Shown here piece after piece: positions 17,827-26,358 of a DNA stretch of 64,000 nt. The translations under genes and the position numbers were made by a program. The stretch comes from Fuerstiella sp. (lineage in GTDB: Bacteria; Planctomycetota; Planctomycetia; Planctomycetales; Planctomycetaceae). The stretch spans positions 62,001-126,000 of the forward strand of contig JAQWOH010000043.1 in assembly GCA_029245955.1 (NCBI GenBank), written 5' to 3'. The first letter of the stretch is position 1; every line of letters starts with the position of its first letter. A model generated the notes under the pieces. The model searched no databases, was not told the DNA's origin, and saw only the letters and a program-made list of their open reading frames with translations.

Positions 17827-18512
17827 ATCTGCTTGGAATGTTTGCACGTCGCCCGGAACCCGGGAAAACGAAAACGCGTCTGGCGAAGGCAATTGGAAAC
17901 GATGCGGCGGCGACCGTATACGCAGCGTTCCTCGAAGATCTGATCGGCCGCTGCGAGACCCTGCCACAGCAGTTTGTGGTGGCGGCAACCCCCGGCAATG
18001 AACAGACAGCCAGATGGTTCCGGTCCCGCGTCACAGCGTCCACAACCATCGATTTTCAGCCGGACGGGGATCTGGGCGAACGCATCGAATGGTTCTTCCA
18101 GCACGCGTTTGAGAAAGGGTGCCGGAAGGTTGTCCTGATCGGCTCTGACAGCCCGGATTTACCGTCGGCGATCATCAGCAGGGCCTTTCGTAAACTGGAT
18201 GGCTGTGACGTCGTGTTGTCACCTGCGGCCGACGGGGGCTACGTACTGATTGGCTTAAGGCGTTTTTCTGAGGGAATGTTCGCACAGGTCAGATGGAGCG
18301 CTGCCACAACTCTGGCAGACACCATACGTGCCGCGAAAGAACGCGCACTTTCGGTCAGGATGCTGCAGCTTTGGTATGACATCGATGTTATTGAAAACCT
18401 TGGCACGTTTATCGCTATGCAGTCAGAAGGCGATTCCGAGGCTACAGACTGTCCGGCGACAATAGATGCCATTCGCGAACACTGGCCTACAATTGAGGCA
18501 GCGTTACGATAA
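17823..18512 (+). CDS. TIGR04282/DUF2064-family nucleotidyl or glycosyl transferase-like protein
   Basis: A 229-residue protein of the GT-A-like DUF2064 family annotated as TIGR04282, which in some genomes is linked to arsenosugar biosynthesis. Visible hallmarks are the N-terminal ARRPEPGKTKTRLA, the central LIGSDSPDLP and SPAADGGYVLIGLRR, and a C-terminal WYDIDVIENL. It overlaps the thioredoxin-fold gene by 4 bases. No arsenic-related genes are nearby, so the substrate is unknown and the arsenosugar label should not be taken literally. Confidence 0.85.
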   Translation: MNLLGMFARRPEPGKTKTRLAKAIGNDAAATVYAAFLEDLIGRCETLPQQFVVAATPGNEQTARWFRSRVTASTTIDFQPDGDLGERIEWFFQHAFEKGCRKVVLIGSDSPDLPSAIISRAFRKLDGCDVVLSPAADGGYVLIGLRRFSEGMFAQVRWSAATTLADTIRAAKERALSVRMLQLWYDIDVIENLGTFIAMQSEGDSEATDCPATIDAIREHWPTIEAALR

Positions 18513-18884
18513 CCTCCGGTGCAGCGTGCGGACGCAGGCCGCACCGCACTCGGAAGTTTACGAAGGCTGGATGCGACTGGCCTCGCAGCAGTTTCTCCTC
18601 CGGCACGACATCCGGAAACCCGCAGCGTCGGCGAGGGACTGTAATTGAAGCGATTCCGCAGAGCCCTCTCGCTGACGCGTCGGGTGACCAGGAAGGGGGG
18701 ACGACTTGTAGAATGAATTCCAGCAGGAACGTGCCTGCAAGCGATTCCGTGCCGGTGTGCTCAGTCACGGGCCAAAGCAGCCATAGCAGGCCTGCTGTTC
18801 AATCTCAGTTCTTTGCCTATAATGCTCGCCGGAATCTGCAGAATCCCCGTCCACAACGGGATGACCATAGAATGAGGCATACCC
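18513..18884 (+). other. Intergenic region without a recognised gene
   Basis: A gap of 372 bases between the TIGR04282 gene and the response regulator. Short frames exist on both strands but none has a ribosome-binding site or recognisable sequence. A promoter for the response regulator is expected here but no clear consensus was seen. Confidence 0.4.
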
Positions 18885-19355
18885 ATGTCTGGTGACCAAA
18901 CCGATCTATCCGGTTCTCGAATTCTGATCGCCGATGACAACGAACAGAATCGTGAACTGCTGGACGCATATCTGGCTGACCAGGACTATCAGATCCTGAT
19001 GGCCAACGACGGCCGCCACACAATGGAACAGGTCGATGCTCAGCAGCCGGATTTAATTCTGCTGGACATCATGATGCCCAAAATGAGTGGCTACGAAGTC
19101 TGTGAACAGCTTAAGGCCGATCCGGAGAAACGCAGCATACCGGTGCTGATGGTCACAGCTTTGAACGAACAGGGAGACATCGAGAAGGCCGTCAATGCCG
19201 GGTGCGATGATTATCTGACAAAACCGGTGAATCAGCTGGAGCTGAAAACTCGGGTACGATCATTGCTGCGTGTACGGCACCTGTCCAATGAACGAGACCG
19301 TCTGCTGGCTTACATCGAAGAAATGGAACAGCAGATACTGCAAACCCGAAGCTGA
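18885..19355 (+). CDS. Single-domain response regulator with helical tail
   Basis: A 156-residue CheY-like receiver. The acidic pocket is in ILIADDNEQNRELL, the phospho-acceptor Asp in LILLDIMMPKMSGYE, the conserved Thr in VLMVTALNE and the Lys in DDYLTKPVN. After the receiver (about 10-130) comes a ~25-residue helix (LSNERDRLLAYIEEMEQQIL) suited to dimerisation or to docking on a partner; there is no DNA-binding or enzymatic output domain. A GAGG ribosome-binding site lies 7 bases before the ATG. No histidine kinase is adjacent, so it is an orphan. Confidence 0.93.
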   Translation: MSGDQTDLSGSRILIADDNEQNRELLDAYLADQDYQILMANDGRHTMEQVDAQQPDLILLDIMMPKMSGYEVCEQLKADPEKRSIPVLMVTALNEQGDIEKAVNAGCDDYLTKPVNQLELKTRVRSLLRVRHLSNERDRLLAYIEEMEQQILQTRS

Positions 19356-19574
19356 TCTGGAAACGCACGTGATTCAGCGTCGAGTGCGGATTCACCTCTG
19401 TGTTCAGATACACGACGCTGCTGACGTCTGCAGTCGAATTACTTTGCACGCGGACGCATCAACCTTCCAGCGACACACCCGCGTTTAAGCTGTCGTTTGA
19501 AACCGTAGTCTGTTCCTGTTGCCCTCCGCCATGACGTGTACGGCACGGATCGTTGTTTTTCGGAAAGACTTTAG

Positions 19575-20813
19575 ATGTGCTCTGACTCTAAAATGAGGGA
19601 CACCAGCGACGTTGTACGCGTAGTCGTGAAGCCACGTCGTGCCCGGCCATTCTTCGGACGACACCCGTGGGTCTTCGAAAGCGCCATTGACGGCGTTGAG
19701 TCGCAAACAGGAAAAGAACCTGAAGCCGGCACAGCCGTACAACTCTGGTCAACTGAAGGCCGATTTATCGCACATGGCTTATGGAACCCGAACAGCACGA
19801 TTCGAGTGCGACTGTATTCGTGGCAACAGTCCGATATCATCAATGAAGATTTTCTGACCGCTCGTGTTCAGGAAGCTGTACAACTGAGACGGTCGCTGTT
19901 CAATCTGAACGATGAACGCACCGGGTGTCGGCTCATATTCAGCGAAGCCGATAATCTGTCAGGATTGACGGTGGACTTTTACGGCAGGTTCCTGCTGGTG
20001 CAGTTTACCAGTCTGGCCCTGTATCTGCAGCATGAACTGATCGTTGGAATCCTTGCTCGGGAACTTGCCCCCAAAGGAATCTGGTTACGAACAGAGAAGG
20101 GAATGCGTGAAGCCGAAGGCCTGCAGGCGGTCGATGGCCTGATTGTCGGCAAAGAGCCGCCTCGACCTCTGTTCATCGATGCTCATGGCGTGCAATTCGG
20201 TATCGACGTGGTACAGGGACAGAAGACGGGGTTTTATCTGGATCAAAGAGACAACCGTCTGGCAGCATCACGCTATATGTCGGGCCGCCGCATCCTGGAC
20301 GGGTTCTGCTTTTCCGGTGGTTTTGGGATTACAGCACTCTGTCAGGGCGGAGCAACGGCTGTTGTCGGGATTGACTCGTCCGAATCCGCGCTGAAGCTGG
20401 CGTCAGCGAATGCCGAATTGAACAATGTTGCCGAACACTGTAAGTTCCGCCGCGGAGATGTTCGGGCTGAACTTGAGACGCTTAAGGGGCAAGATGCGAC
20501 CTTCGACGCAGTCATCCTGGATCCGCCGCGAATGGCCAGAAGTCGTGGCGGAATCGGTCGTGCTGTGAAAGGATACAGTCGCCTCAACCTTGCCGGGCTG
20601 GAATTGCTTCGGCCGGGGGGGATTCTGGTAACCTGCAGTTGCTCCGGATTGGTCTCAAGCGAAGAGTTTCGCGAGATGATCAGCGATGTTGCCCGAACAT
20701 CAGAGCGAACAATTCAGATTCTGGAACAACACTCGCAGCCGTGCGATCATCCGGTGTCGGCGACTTGTGCGGAAACCGAATACCTGAAGATGCTGATATG
20801 CCGAGTATTGTGA
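19575..20813 (+). CDS. RlmI-like class I rRNA (cytosine-C5) methyltransferase
   Basis: A 412-residue SAM-dependent methyltransferase of the RlmI/RlmK-type family that modifies 23S rRNA cytosine. An N-terminal PUA-like domain (VVVKPRRARPFFGRHPWVFE) is followed by a central linker domain and a Rossmann fold with ILDGFCFSGGFGITAL (SAM-binding motif I), VVGIDSSESALKLA, the ILDPPRMARSRGG motif and a catalytic-type Cys in LVTCSCSGLVS. A GGAAAG ribosome-binding site precedes the ATG. The exact target base is inferred from the family. Confidence 0.9.
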   Translation: MCSDSKMRDTSDVVRVVVKPRRARPFFGRHPWVFESAIDGVESQTGKEPEAGTAVQLWSTEGRFIAHGLWNPNSTIRVRLYSWQQSDIINEDFLTARVQEAVQLRRSLFNLNDERTGCRLIFSEADNLSGLTVDFYGRFLLVQFTSLALYLQHELIVGILARELAPKGIWLRTEKGMREAEGLQAVDGLIVGKEPPRPLFIDAHGVQFGIDVVQGQKTGFYLDQRDNRLAASRYMSGRRILDGFCFSGGFGITALCQGGATAVVGIDSSESALKLASANAELNNVAEHCKFRRGDVRAELETLKGQDATFDAVILDPPRMARSRGGIGRAVKGYSRLNLAGLELLRPGGILVTCSCSGLVSSEEFREMISDVARTSERTIQILEQHSQPCDHPVSATCAETEYLKMLICRVL

Positions 20814-20887
20814 GGAATTGAACAGCAGCCTTTGCCGTCCGTATGCTTGTTTCCTGCCGGTGACCCGGGCCACACGGAAACGACGTA

Positions 20888-21658
20888 TCAATCCCGGAGA
20901 TCGACTGACACGGGAGCGTGGTCACTTACGGTCAATCCACCTTCTCGATGAATTGTGGCAGACAGGAAGCGTTCACGGGCAGCGGCGTTGGCCAGCAGGT
21001 AATCAATCCGCCAGCCGCGATCCAGTTCTCGTGCCCGACCTCGGTTAGACCACCACGAATAAGGCCCCTGTACGTCACCGAAATGTTCACGAGCCAGATC
21101 ATGCCAGCCGGAACCCAGTAGGTCGCCCAGCCATTCTCGTTCGTGCGGCAGAAACCCCGACGTCTTCTGATTGGCTTTGGCATAGAATATGTCCCGTTCA
21201 GTGTGAGCAATATTCAGGTCCCCGCCAAAGATAACAGGCTTCGAATTCACGGAGGCATCTGTCCATGGTCGAAATCGGGCCATCCACTCCTCCTTGATCG
21301 TCTGCCGCTCCGGCTTTGACGAGCCGGACGGCAGGTAGACGCTGGACACAGTCAGACCGTCCACACTGACTGTAACAAGACGGCCTTCATCGTCAGCATC
21401 GGACTCGGAGACACCGGTAGCCGCAATGTCAAACGGAATGCGAGACCAGATCGCCGTTCCGGAATAGCCCTTTCGTGCGGCCGGGTGCCAGACAACGTAC
21501 CAGCCGGACGGACTGCGCCATTCCTCGTCCAGTTGCTCCGGCAGCACTCGAATTTCCTGCAACAACAGAACGTCAGGACTGATATCCCTGAGATGGTCTG
21601 CGAATCCTTTGCGCAGGGCTGCGCGAAGTCCATTGACATTCCATGTAGTGATTCTCAC
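20888..21658 (-). CDS. xthA: Exodeoxyribonuclease III
   Basis: A 256-residue Mg-dependent AP endonuclease and 3'-5' exonuclease for base excision repair. Motifs in order: MRITTWNVNGLRAAL (Asn metal ligand), LLLQEIRV (catalytic Glu), SSVYLPSG, GGDLNIAHTERD (Asp and Asn) and the C-terminal SDHAPV (catalytic His). Translation starts at a GTG with GGGATCG upstream. It converges with the methyltransferase gene and stands alone. Confidence 0.95.
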   Translation of the reverse strand: MRITTWNVNGLRAALRKGFADHLRDISPDVLLLQEIRVLPEQLDEEWRSPSGWYVVWHPAARKGYSGTAIWSRIPFDIAATGVSESDADDEGRLVTVSVDGLTVSSVYLPSGSSKPERQTIKEEWMARFRPWTDASVNSKPVIFGGDLNIAHTERDIFYAKANQKTSGFLPHEREWLGDLLGSGWHDLAREHFGDVQGPYSWWSNRGRARELDRGWRIDYLLANAAARERFLSATIHREGGLTVSDHAPVSVDLRD

Positions 21659-21982
21659 TCGATCCCTTTATCGGCAACTTTTGTTGAATACGGTCATCAC
21701 GTTGAATTTCGGAATTCGATACACGTGTGCAGAACTGTCACGCAGGCGAAGTCCCCATCTGACGAACTCGGGCAAGCGGTTCTGACACACGATCGTCTGA
21801 TCTGCGCGATCGTTCATCTGCACCTGTCATTTGTATGCCCCCGCCTGACGTCCCCGTCCCCCGATTCGAATTCTGAATTCCAGGCCTGCGACTTCTAGCG
21901 CTGCAGGTGCGTCGAAGCACCGTGCTGTTAGCCAGCACCCGGTTTCAGTGACATCCGCCGAAAAACAATTGCCCGGCGACCA
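21659..21982. other. Intergenic region without a recognised gene
   Basis: A gap of 324 bases between purine nucleoside phosphorylase and xthA, both on the minus strand. The xthA promoter should be near its upper end, but no clear element was seen. Short frames on both strands look like chance. Confidence 0.4.
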
Positions 21983-22813
21983 TCACGACGATGCCAGTTT
22001 GGAAAACATTTCGGAGATCAGCCGTTCAAGCTTTGCACCTCCATCGGCCGCCACTTTCAGAATGGAGTCGATGTTCGCGGGCTCCAGGGCATCCGGCAGA
22101 CACATGTCAGTGACAATGGAAAACCCAACCACCTTCATGCCGGCATGATTAGCTACGATGACCTCCGGGACGGTAGACATACCGACCACGTCGGCTCCCA
22201 TGATTCGCAGCATTCTATATTCTGCGCGAGTTTCCAGATTTGGACCTGGAACAACAATCAATACTCCCTTATGAGCTGAAATCGACAAATCCAAAGCCGT
22301 CTGACGGGCTGATTCGATCAGATCACGGCTATAGGGCTCACTCATGTCCGGAAATCGCGGCCCCAGTTGGTCATCGTTAACTCCCCGAAGCGGGTTGTCG
22401 GGCAACAGATTGATGTGATCTTCCAGTATCACGATGTCCGCCAGGCGATACTGAGGATTCATCCCGCCCACCGCGCTCGTTACGACCAGGGTTTCAGCGC
22501 CCAGCGCCTTCATAACCCGAACAGGAAACGTCACCTGCTGCAGTGAATAGCCTTCGTAATAATGACAGCGTCCGTCCATCGCCACCAGAGGGACGCCATG
22601 CAGACTGCCACACACTAACTGGCCAACATGGGACGGCGCCGTAGACCTGGGAAAATGAGGTATCTCATCGTACGGAATTCGACAGTCCACTTCGATCTGC
22701 TGAGTCAGCCCACCAAGCCCCGTCCCCAGGATCATGCCAACGGCCGGCGACTGCGACCAATCCTGACGTATTCGCTTCACCGCCTCGGTAGCCTGCTGCC
22801 GAATGTGCTGCAT
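21983..22813 (-). CDS. Purine nucleoside phosphorylase
   Basis: Cleaves inosine and guanosine with phosphate to give the base and ribose 1-phosphate (purine salvage). About 276 residues of the trimeric family: phosphate loop [11 protein letters not shown], the [12 protein letters not shown] block, [20 protein letters not shown], and [14 protein letters not shown] followed by [14 protein letters not shown], the family signature. Family length favours the ATG at 22813 (MQHIRQQ) rather than the 45-residue-longer frame start at 22948. It lies downstream of the hyper-acidic protein gene on the same strand. Confidence 0.93.
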   Translation of the reverse strand: MQHIRQQATEAVKRIRQDWSQSPAVGMILGTGLGGLTQQIEVDCRIPYDEIPHFPRSTAPSHVGQLVCGSLHGVPLVAMDGRCHYYEGYSLQQVTFPVRVMKALGAETLVVTSAVGGMNPQYRLADIVILEDHINLLPDNPLRGVNDDQLGPRFPDMSEPYSRDLIESARQTALDLSISAHKGVLIVVPGPNLETRAEYRMLRIMGADVVGMSTVPEVIVANHAGMKVVGFSIVTDMCLPDALEPANIDSILKVAADGGAKLERLISEMFSKLASS

Positions 22814-22959
22814 CGTAAGAACGCCTTTGCGGATGCTGTCCGCCCAAAAAGGAAAAGACGTCCCTGACCAGGAACGTCCAGGAGGCAAGTGCTGTGCATA
22901 ATGAGCGAGGGTGCTGGCATTGCGGACGTCGACAGCCTGACGGGGCAATAATCGTCTTA

Positions 22960-23253
22960 TTAATCGTCTTCGTCTTCTTCGTCGTCGTCGTCAAAGTCCT
23001 CATCAAAGTCATCGTCAAACTCGTCGTCCAGATCATCGTCGTCGTCCAGATCGCTGTCGATGTCGTCATCCTCCAGTTCATCCAGATCGTCCTCATCATT
23101 ATCATCCACACCCTCGTCGTCGTCCAGGTCGTCTTCGTCATCCATCAGCGCCGGTTCAATCGGTCCCTGCTGTACTTCAGTGAGAGACAACGGACGCCCC
23201 ACACGCTTCGCATGCAAATCTGCGATTGATTCTACCAGGATTGCCAACAACAT
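22960..23253 (-). CDS. Small protein with a 60-residue Asp/Glu tail
   Basis: A 97-residue protein of unknown function. Residues 1-37 form an ordinary, probably helical head ([20 protein letters not shown] followed by [10 protein letters not shown]). Residues 38-97 are 47 of 60 Asp or Glu, with only isolated Leu, Phe, Gly or Val. A GAGG lies about 9 bases before the ATG at 23253; an in-frame start at 23310 would add 19 residues. The tail could mimic nucleic acid, bind cations or act as a chaperone or anti-aggregation segment. The gene is 146 bases upstream of the purine nucleoside phosphorylase start. Confidence 0.65.
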   Translation of the reverse strand: MLLAILVESIADLHAKRVGRPLSLTEVQQGPIEPALMDDEDDLDDDEGVDDNDEDDLDELEDDDIDSDLDDDDDLDDEFDDDFDEDFDDDDEEDEDD

Positions 23254-23518
23254 TTTTCCAGCCCTCAATCGTGTCCTCAACCAGTCCCGTTCGATGAAAT
23301 GGGAAGCCATGAATTCTAAGTGATAATCGGAGTATCAATCTCTTGTCAAGCCCTTGCTGGATTTCGTTTACGGGAATTGCTGCGAATCGTCCATTTGAAT
23401 GTGTAAGAAATCGTACGCGAATCGAGAGGCGAGTTCTATTTTCGCGAACCTCGCAAAACATTAGGATCAACAATCCAACGGCCTCACACGAATACATCGC
23501 AGATCGTGAATCCATTGC

Positions 23519-23866
23519 ATGAAGTCAACCGACAGCGAGATTTTACTAGACGACACTGCATTTTGGGTATCTACGCGCGGACGATGTTTCGGGCCGTTCG
23601 ATTACCAGTGGAGCCCGGACCTGAGAGGTGTTGAGCTGACATATCAGGGTCTGAAATTCGGTGAAATCTGTGGTCATGAAGAGCTCTACGCAGACCTGGC
23701 CGAATTCAAACTCCCCATTTCTGTCTGTAAGGTTGCAACGATCACGGCAGGAACATTAGCTGCCGGTGTGGCCGAAGGACGTTGTATAGAACAACGAGTG
23801 TCCAAGCTGCTGACTTTGCTGGAGCAGTTCGGGTTCAGTCGTTTTCGTGTCCGTGACGTGCAGTGA
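23519..23866 (+). CDS. Conserved-looking small protein, unknown function
   Basis: A 115-residue soluble protein of plausible composition: a beta-rich first half (DTAFWVSTRGRCFGPFDYQW then VELTYQGLKFGEICG) and a helical C-terminus (CIEQRVSKLLTLLEQFGFSRF). The FGPFDYQWS phrase resembles GYF-like or similar short binding folds but is not diagnostic. It is single on its strand and converges with the prephenate dehydrogenase gene with only 26 bases between stops. Function unknown. Confidence 0.65.
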   Translation: MKSTDSEILLDDTAFWVSTRGRCFGPFDYQWSPDLRGVELTYQGLKFGEICGHEELYADLAEFKLPISVCKVATITAGTLAAGVAEGRCIEQRVSKLLTLLEQFGFSRFRVRDVQ

Positions 23867-23892
23867 ACAGTTCGGACAGGCCCCTCTGAAGA

Positions 23893-24765
23893 CTACGACT
23901 CCAGTGATGTACGGCATACTGCGGCATCGCTCAGCAATTCTTCAATTCGAGGATCGTTGTGCTCTGTCAACGCTGTCCGAAAGTCCGCGAGCATCTGTTC
24001 GGCGGACTGGACGGCAGCGATCACCTGCTCTCGGTTCCCGGCGAGGATTTCTTTCCACAGTGCAGGACTGCCAGCCGCAATTCGGGTCGCATCGCGAAAG
24101 CCGGATCCTGTGAGCGGCAAATTCTCCGTTCCGACGACCGACGTTGTTACGGCTGCCATGACGTGTGGCAGGTGGCTGGTCAGGGCAAGAATGCGGTCAT
24201 GCTCGCGGGGCGTCATCCGAGTGACGCCACAGCCGATTCCTGACCAGAACTCTTCAGTACGGTGAATTTTGCGACCGTCGAGCTCACCGTGATCCGGTGG
24301 CGTGACTACACATACGCGACCGTCGAACAGATCTGCTTCAGCGTTTTCGAAACCACCCGTTTCGCCGCCAGCGATGGGGTGAGCGCCCACGAACAACGGG
24401 GCGCTTTTCGGATCCAGCATAACTCGGTCACAAATGGCCGCTTTCACGCTGCCCGCATCAGTGATCAGAACATCAGTGCTGGCTAACGGAGCAATTGCAC
24501 GGACCTGTGCAGCAATCATGTTGACGGGCAGACAAACCACCACCACACTTCGGCCCTGCAGCATACTGGCCGTCACTGCTGTTGCCCAGTCGTTCAGCAA
24601 TCCGGCCTCCTGTGCCGCTGCGAGTCGTTGTTCCGACCGACCGACGCCCGTCACGCGACAACCCGGATGTCGCTGGCGAATCGCTGCAGCAATGGAGCCG
24701 CCAATTAGTCCCACACCGACAATGATCACACTGTCTTCGTCAAATTGCCTGAATACCTCCGCCAT
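23893..24765 (-). CDS. tyrA: Prephenate dehydrogenase
   Basis: NAD(P)-dependent conversion of prephenate to 4-hydroxyphenylpyruvate in tyrosine synthesis. About 290 residues: Rossmann dinucleotide motif VGVGLIGGSIAAAI, VVCLPVN, TDAGSVKAAI, the substrate-site GAHPIAGGETGGFENA, and the helical C-terminal domain with LTSHLPHVMAA and SGFRDATRIA. The ATG at 24765 (MAEVFRQFD) places the Rossmann motif at the usual distance; an in-frame start at 24849 would add 28 atypical residues. No ACT domain or chorismate mutase domain is fused. Confidence 0.93.
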   Translation of the reverse strand: MAEVFRQFDEDSVIIVGVGLIGGSIAAAIRQRHPGCRVTGVGRSEQRLAAAQEAGLLNDWATAVTASMLQGRSVVVVCLPVNMIAAQVRAIAPLASTDVLITDAGSVKAAICDRVMLDPKSAPLFVGAHPIAGGETGGFENAEADLFDGRVCVVTPPDHGELDGRKIHRTEEFWSGIGCGVTRMTPREHDRILALTSHLPHVMAAVTTSVVGTENLPLTGSGFRDATRIAAGSPALWKEILAGNREQVIAAVQSAEQMLADFRTALTEHNDPRIEELLSDAAVCRTSLES

Positions 24766-24904
24766 AGTCGCTATGATAGACTGCAGCACAGGCGCTCGCA
24801 AATGGTGACGCACAGCGCGGTAAATTCGGCAGCAGCGCATAACATCCACAGTGCAACCTCATCCACACGGTCCTGAAGTGCATACGATCCGGGATTTTCC
24901 CGTT

Positions 24905-26218
24905 TCAGGTTCGTACCGTCGATGCAAGCTCGTCATTCAGCAGTCTGCCCACAGGAGCGCCGTCGGCAAATCTGATGGGACGTCCGATAGGTGTAATAAT
25001 CTCGTCGTGCCAGCCGATGCCCATAGCGTGCATAATCGTCGCATACAACTGCGGCACTGTGATCGGATCGGTCGGCTTCAGGCGGACATTCTTGCCCTGA
25101 TCTTCACTGACGTGACCTGTGGTTTCGCCGACCACCAGACCGGCCCGAAAACCACCACCAGCCACCACGCAGGAAAACCAGCTGGGCCAGTGATCTCGGC
25201 CACCAGCACCATTGATACGAGGATCTCTCCCGAACTCAGAGATACACAGTACGATTGTGGATTCCAGCAGATCGCGTTCTCGCAGCTCGGTGATCAGGGT
25301 TGCAAATGCAGGGTCCAGAATGTCGGCCTGAGTCTTCTGGCCCTCGTGATTGTTGACATGAGTGTCGAAACCGTTCAGGCAGACTTCGATGGCGCGCACA
25401 CCACCTTCGGCCAGGCGACGTGCGATCAGGCAGCCTCGACCAAACCGTGAATCGCCGTAGGCCTTCTTGACTGCTGCTGGTTCGTCGTCCAGTTCGAACG
25501 CCTTGATCTGTTCCGACGACATCATTTTCAGAGCTCGCTGAATATTGTCCTGATGCAGCGTTTCCTTTTCTGCGGTCGGACGACCTTTGGCAAACTGACG
25601 CGACAACAGATCCAGCCCCGTCCTGCGAAGAGCGAGTCGGCTGTCTGAAACACCAGCCTTCAGATTGGTCAGCGACCGCCCCGGGTTGAAGACACGAAAT
25701 GCATCCCATTCGTTTCCAAGGTAGCCACCACGGGGGAAAAAATTGTCACCGCCCAGAGAAACATGGGGTGGAATTTCAATCGTTGGATCGGGCAACTCAT
25801 GAGCGACAATCGCCCCCAGCGACGGGTAGACCAGTGTCGGCTCAAGACGGTATCCAGTCTTGACATAAAACGCGCCACGAGCATGATCTCCTTCCAGAGA
25901 AGTCAATGATCGAATCAGCGTAACGTTGTGCATCTGCTCCGCTGACTGCGGCAGAAACTCTGAAATCTGCAGTCCTTCCTGACTGGTGGGGATCGCCTTC
26001 ACCAGCCCACCGGTGGGAGTTCCCGGGTGCGGGTCCCAGGTTTCCAGCTGACTCATGCCGCCGTTCATCCACAGAGTGATCAGTGATTTAGGACGGTCGA
26101 CGCTGCGTTTTGCAGCAGTGCCCGCAGACATGGCGGGCAAAGAAAGGGACAGGCCGCAGGCGGCCATCGTACCGAGCACATCGCGACGACTGAATACATG
26201 TTCGTTGGAAGATCTCAT
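24905..26218 (-). CDS. DUF1501 protein, Tat-exported
   Basis: A 437-residue member of the DUF1501 family, abundant in Planctomycetes and usually encoded next to DUF1549/DUF1553 partners. A Tat signal is visible (SRRDVLGTMAACGLSLSLPA). Sulfatase/alkaline-phosphatase-fold hallmarks include LWMNGGMSQLETWDPHPG, a GRGCLIARRL region, FDTHVNN, LCISEFGRDPRIN and GAGGRDHWP. A GAGGAC ribosome-binding site precedes the ATG at 26218. It follows the DUF1553 gene by 140 bases on the same strand, forming the typical pair. Activity is not established for the family. Confidence 0.93.
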   Translation of the reverse strand: MRSSNEHVFSRRDVLGTMAACGLSLSLPAMSAGTAAKRSVDRPKSLITLWMNGGMSQLETWDPHPGTPTGGLVKAIPTSQEGLQISEFLPQSAEQMHNVTLIRSLTSLEGDHARGAFYVKTGYRLEPTLVYPSLGAIVAHELPDPTIEIPPHVSLGGDNFFPRGGYLGNEWDAFRVFNPGRSLTNLKAGVSDSRLALRRTGLDLLSRQFAKGRPTAEKETLHQDNIQRALKMMSSEQIKAFELDDEPAAVKKAYGDSRFGRGCLIARRLAEGGVRAIEVCLNGFDTHVNNHEGQKTQADILDPAFATLITELRERDLLESTIVLCISEFGRDPRINGAGGRDHWPSWFSCVVAGGGFRAGLVVGETTGHVSEDQGKNVRLKPTDPITVPQLYATIMHAMGIGWHDEIITPIGRPIRFADGAPVGRLLNDELASTVRT

Positions 26219-26358
26219 GTCCTCGTCCTTCCTGATGCTGACTGTTGTCATATTGAATCATGGTTTTCAGATTGAACGTCCGATGTATCGCCTGAGCTCA
26301 CACTGCTTTAATTCTGAGTCTTCAGGTGTATGAAGACGTTTCCGCCCGGATAGCTGTT

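Noticed and set aside
22665..23141. 158-residue minus-strand frame rich in Thr, Met and Trp
   Set aside because: An out-of-frame reading of the TCG-type repeat tract and the end of the purine nucleoside phosphorylase region.
22894..23229. 111-residue plus-strand frame rich in Val and Ile over the acidic-tail gene
   Set aside because: It is the antisense of GAC/GAT repeats (GTC/ATC), which mechanically reads as a hydrophobic protein; not a real membrane protein.
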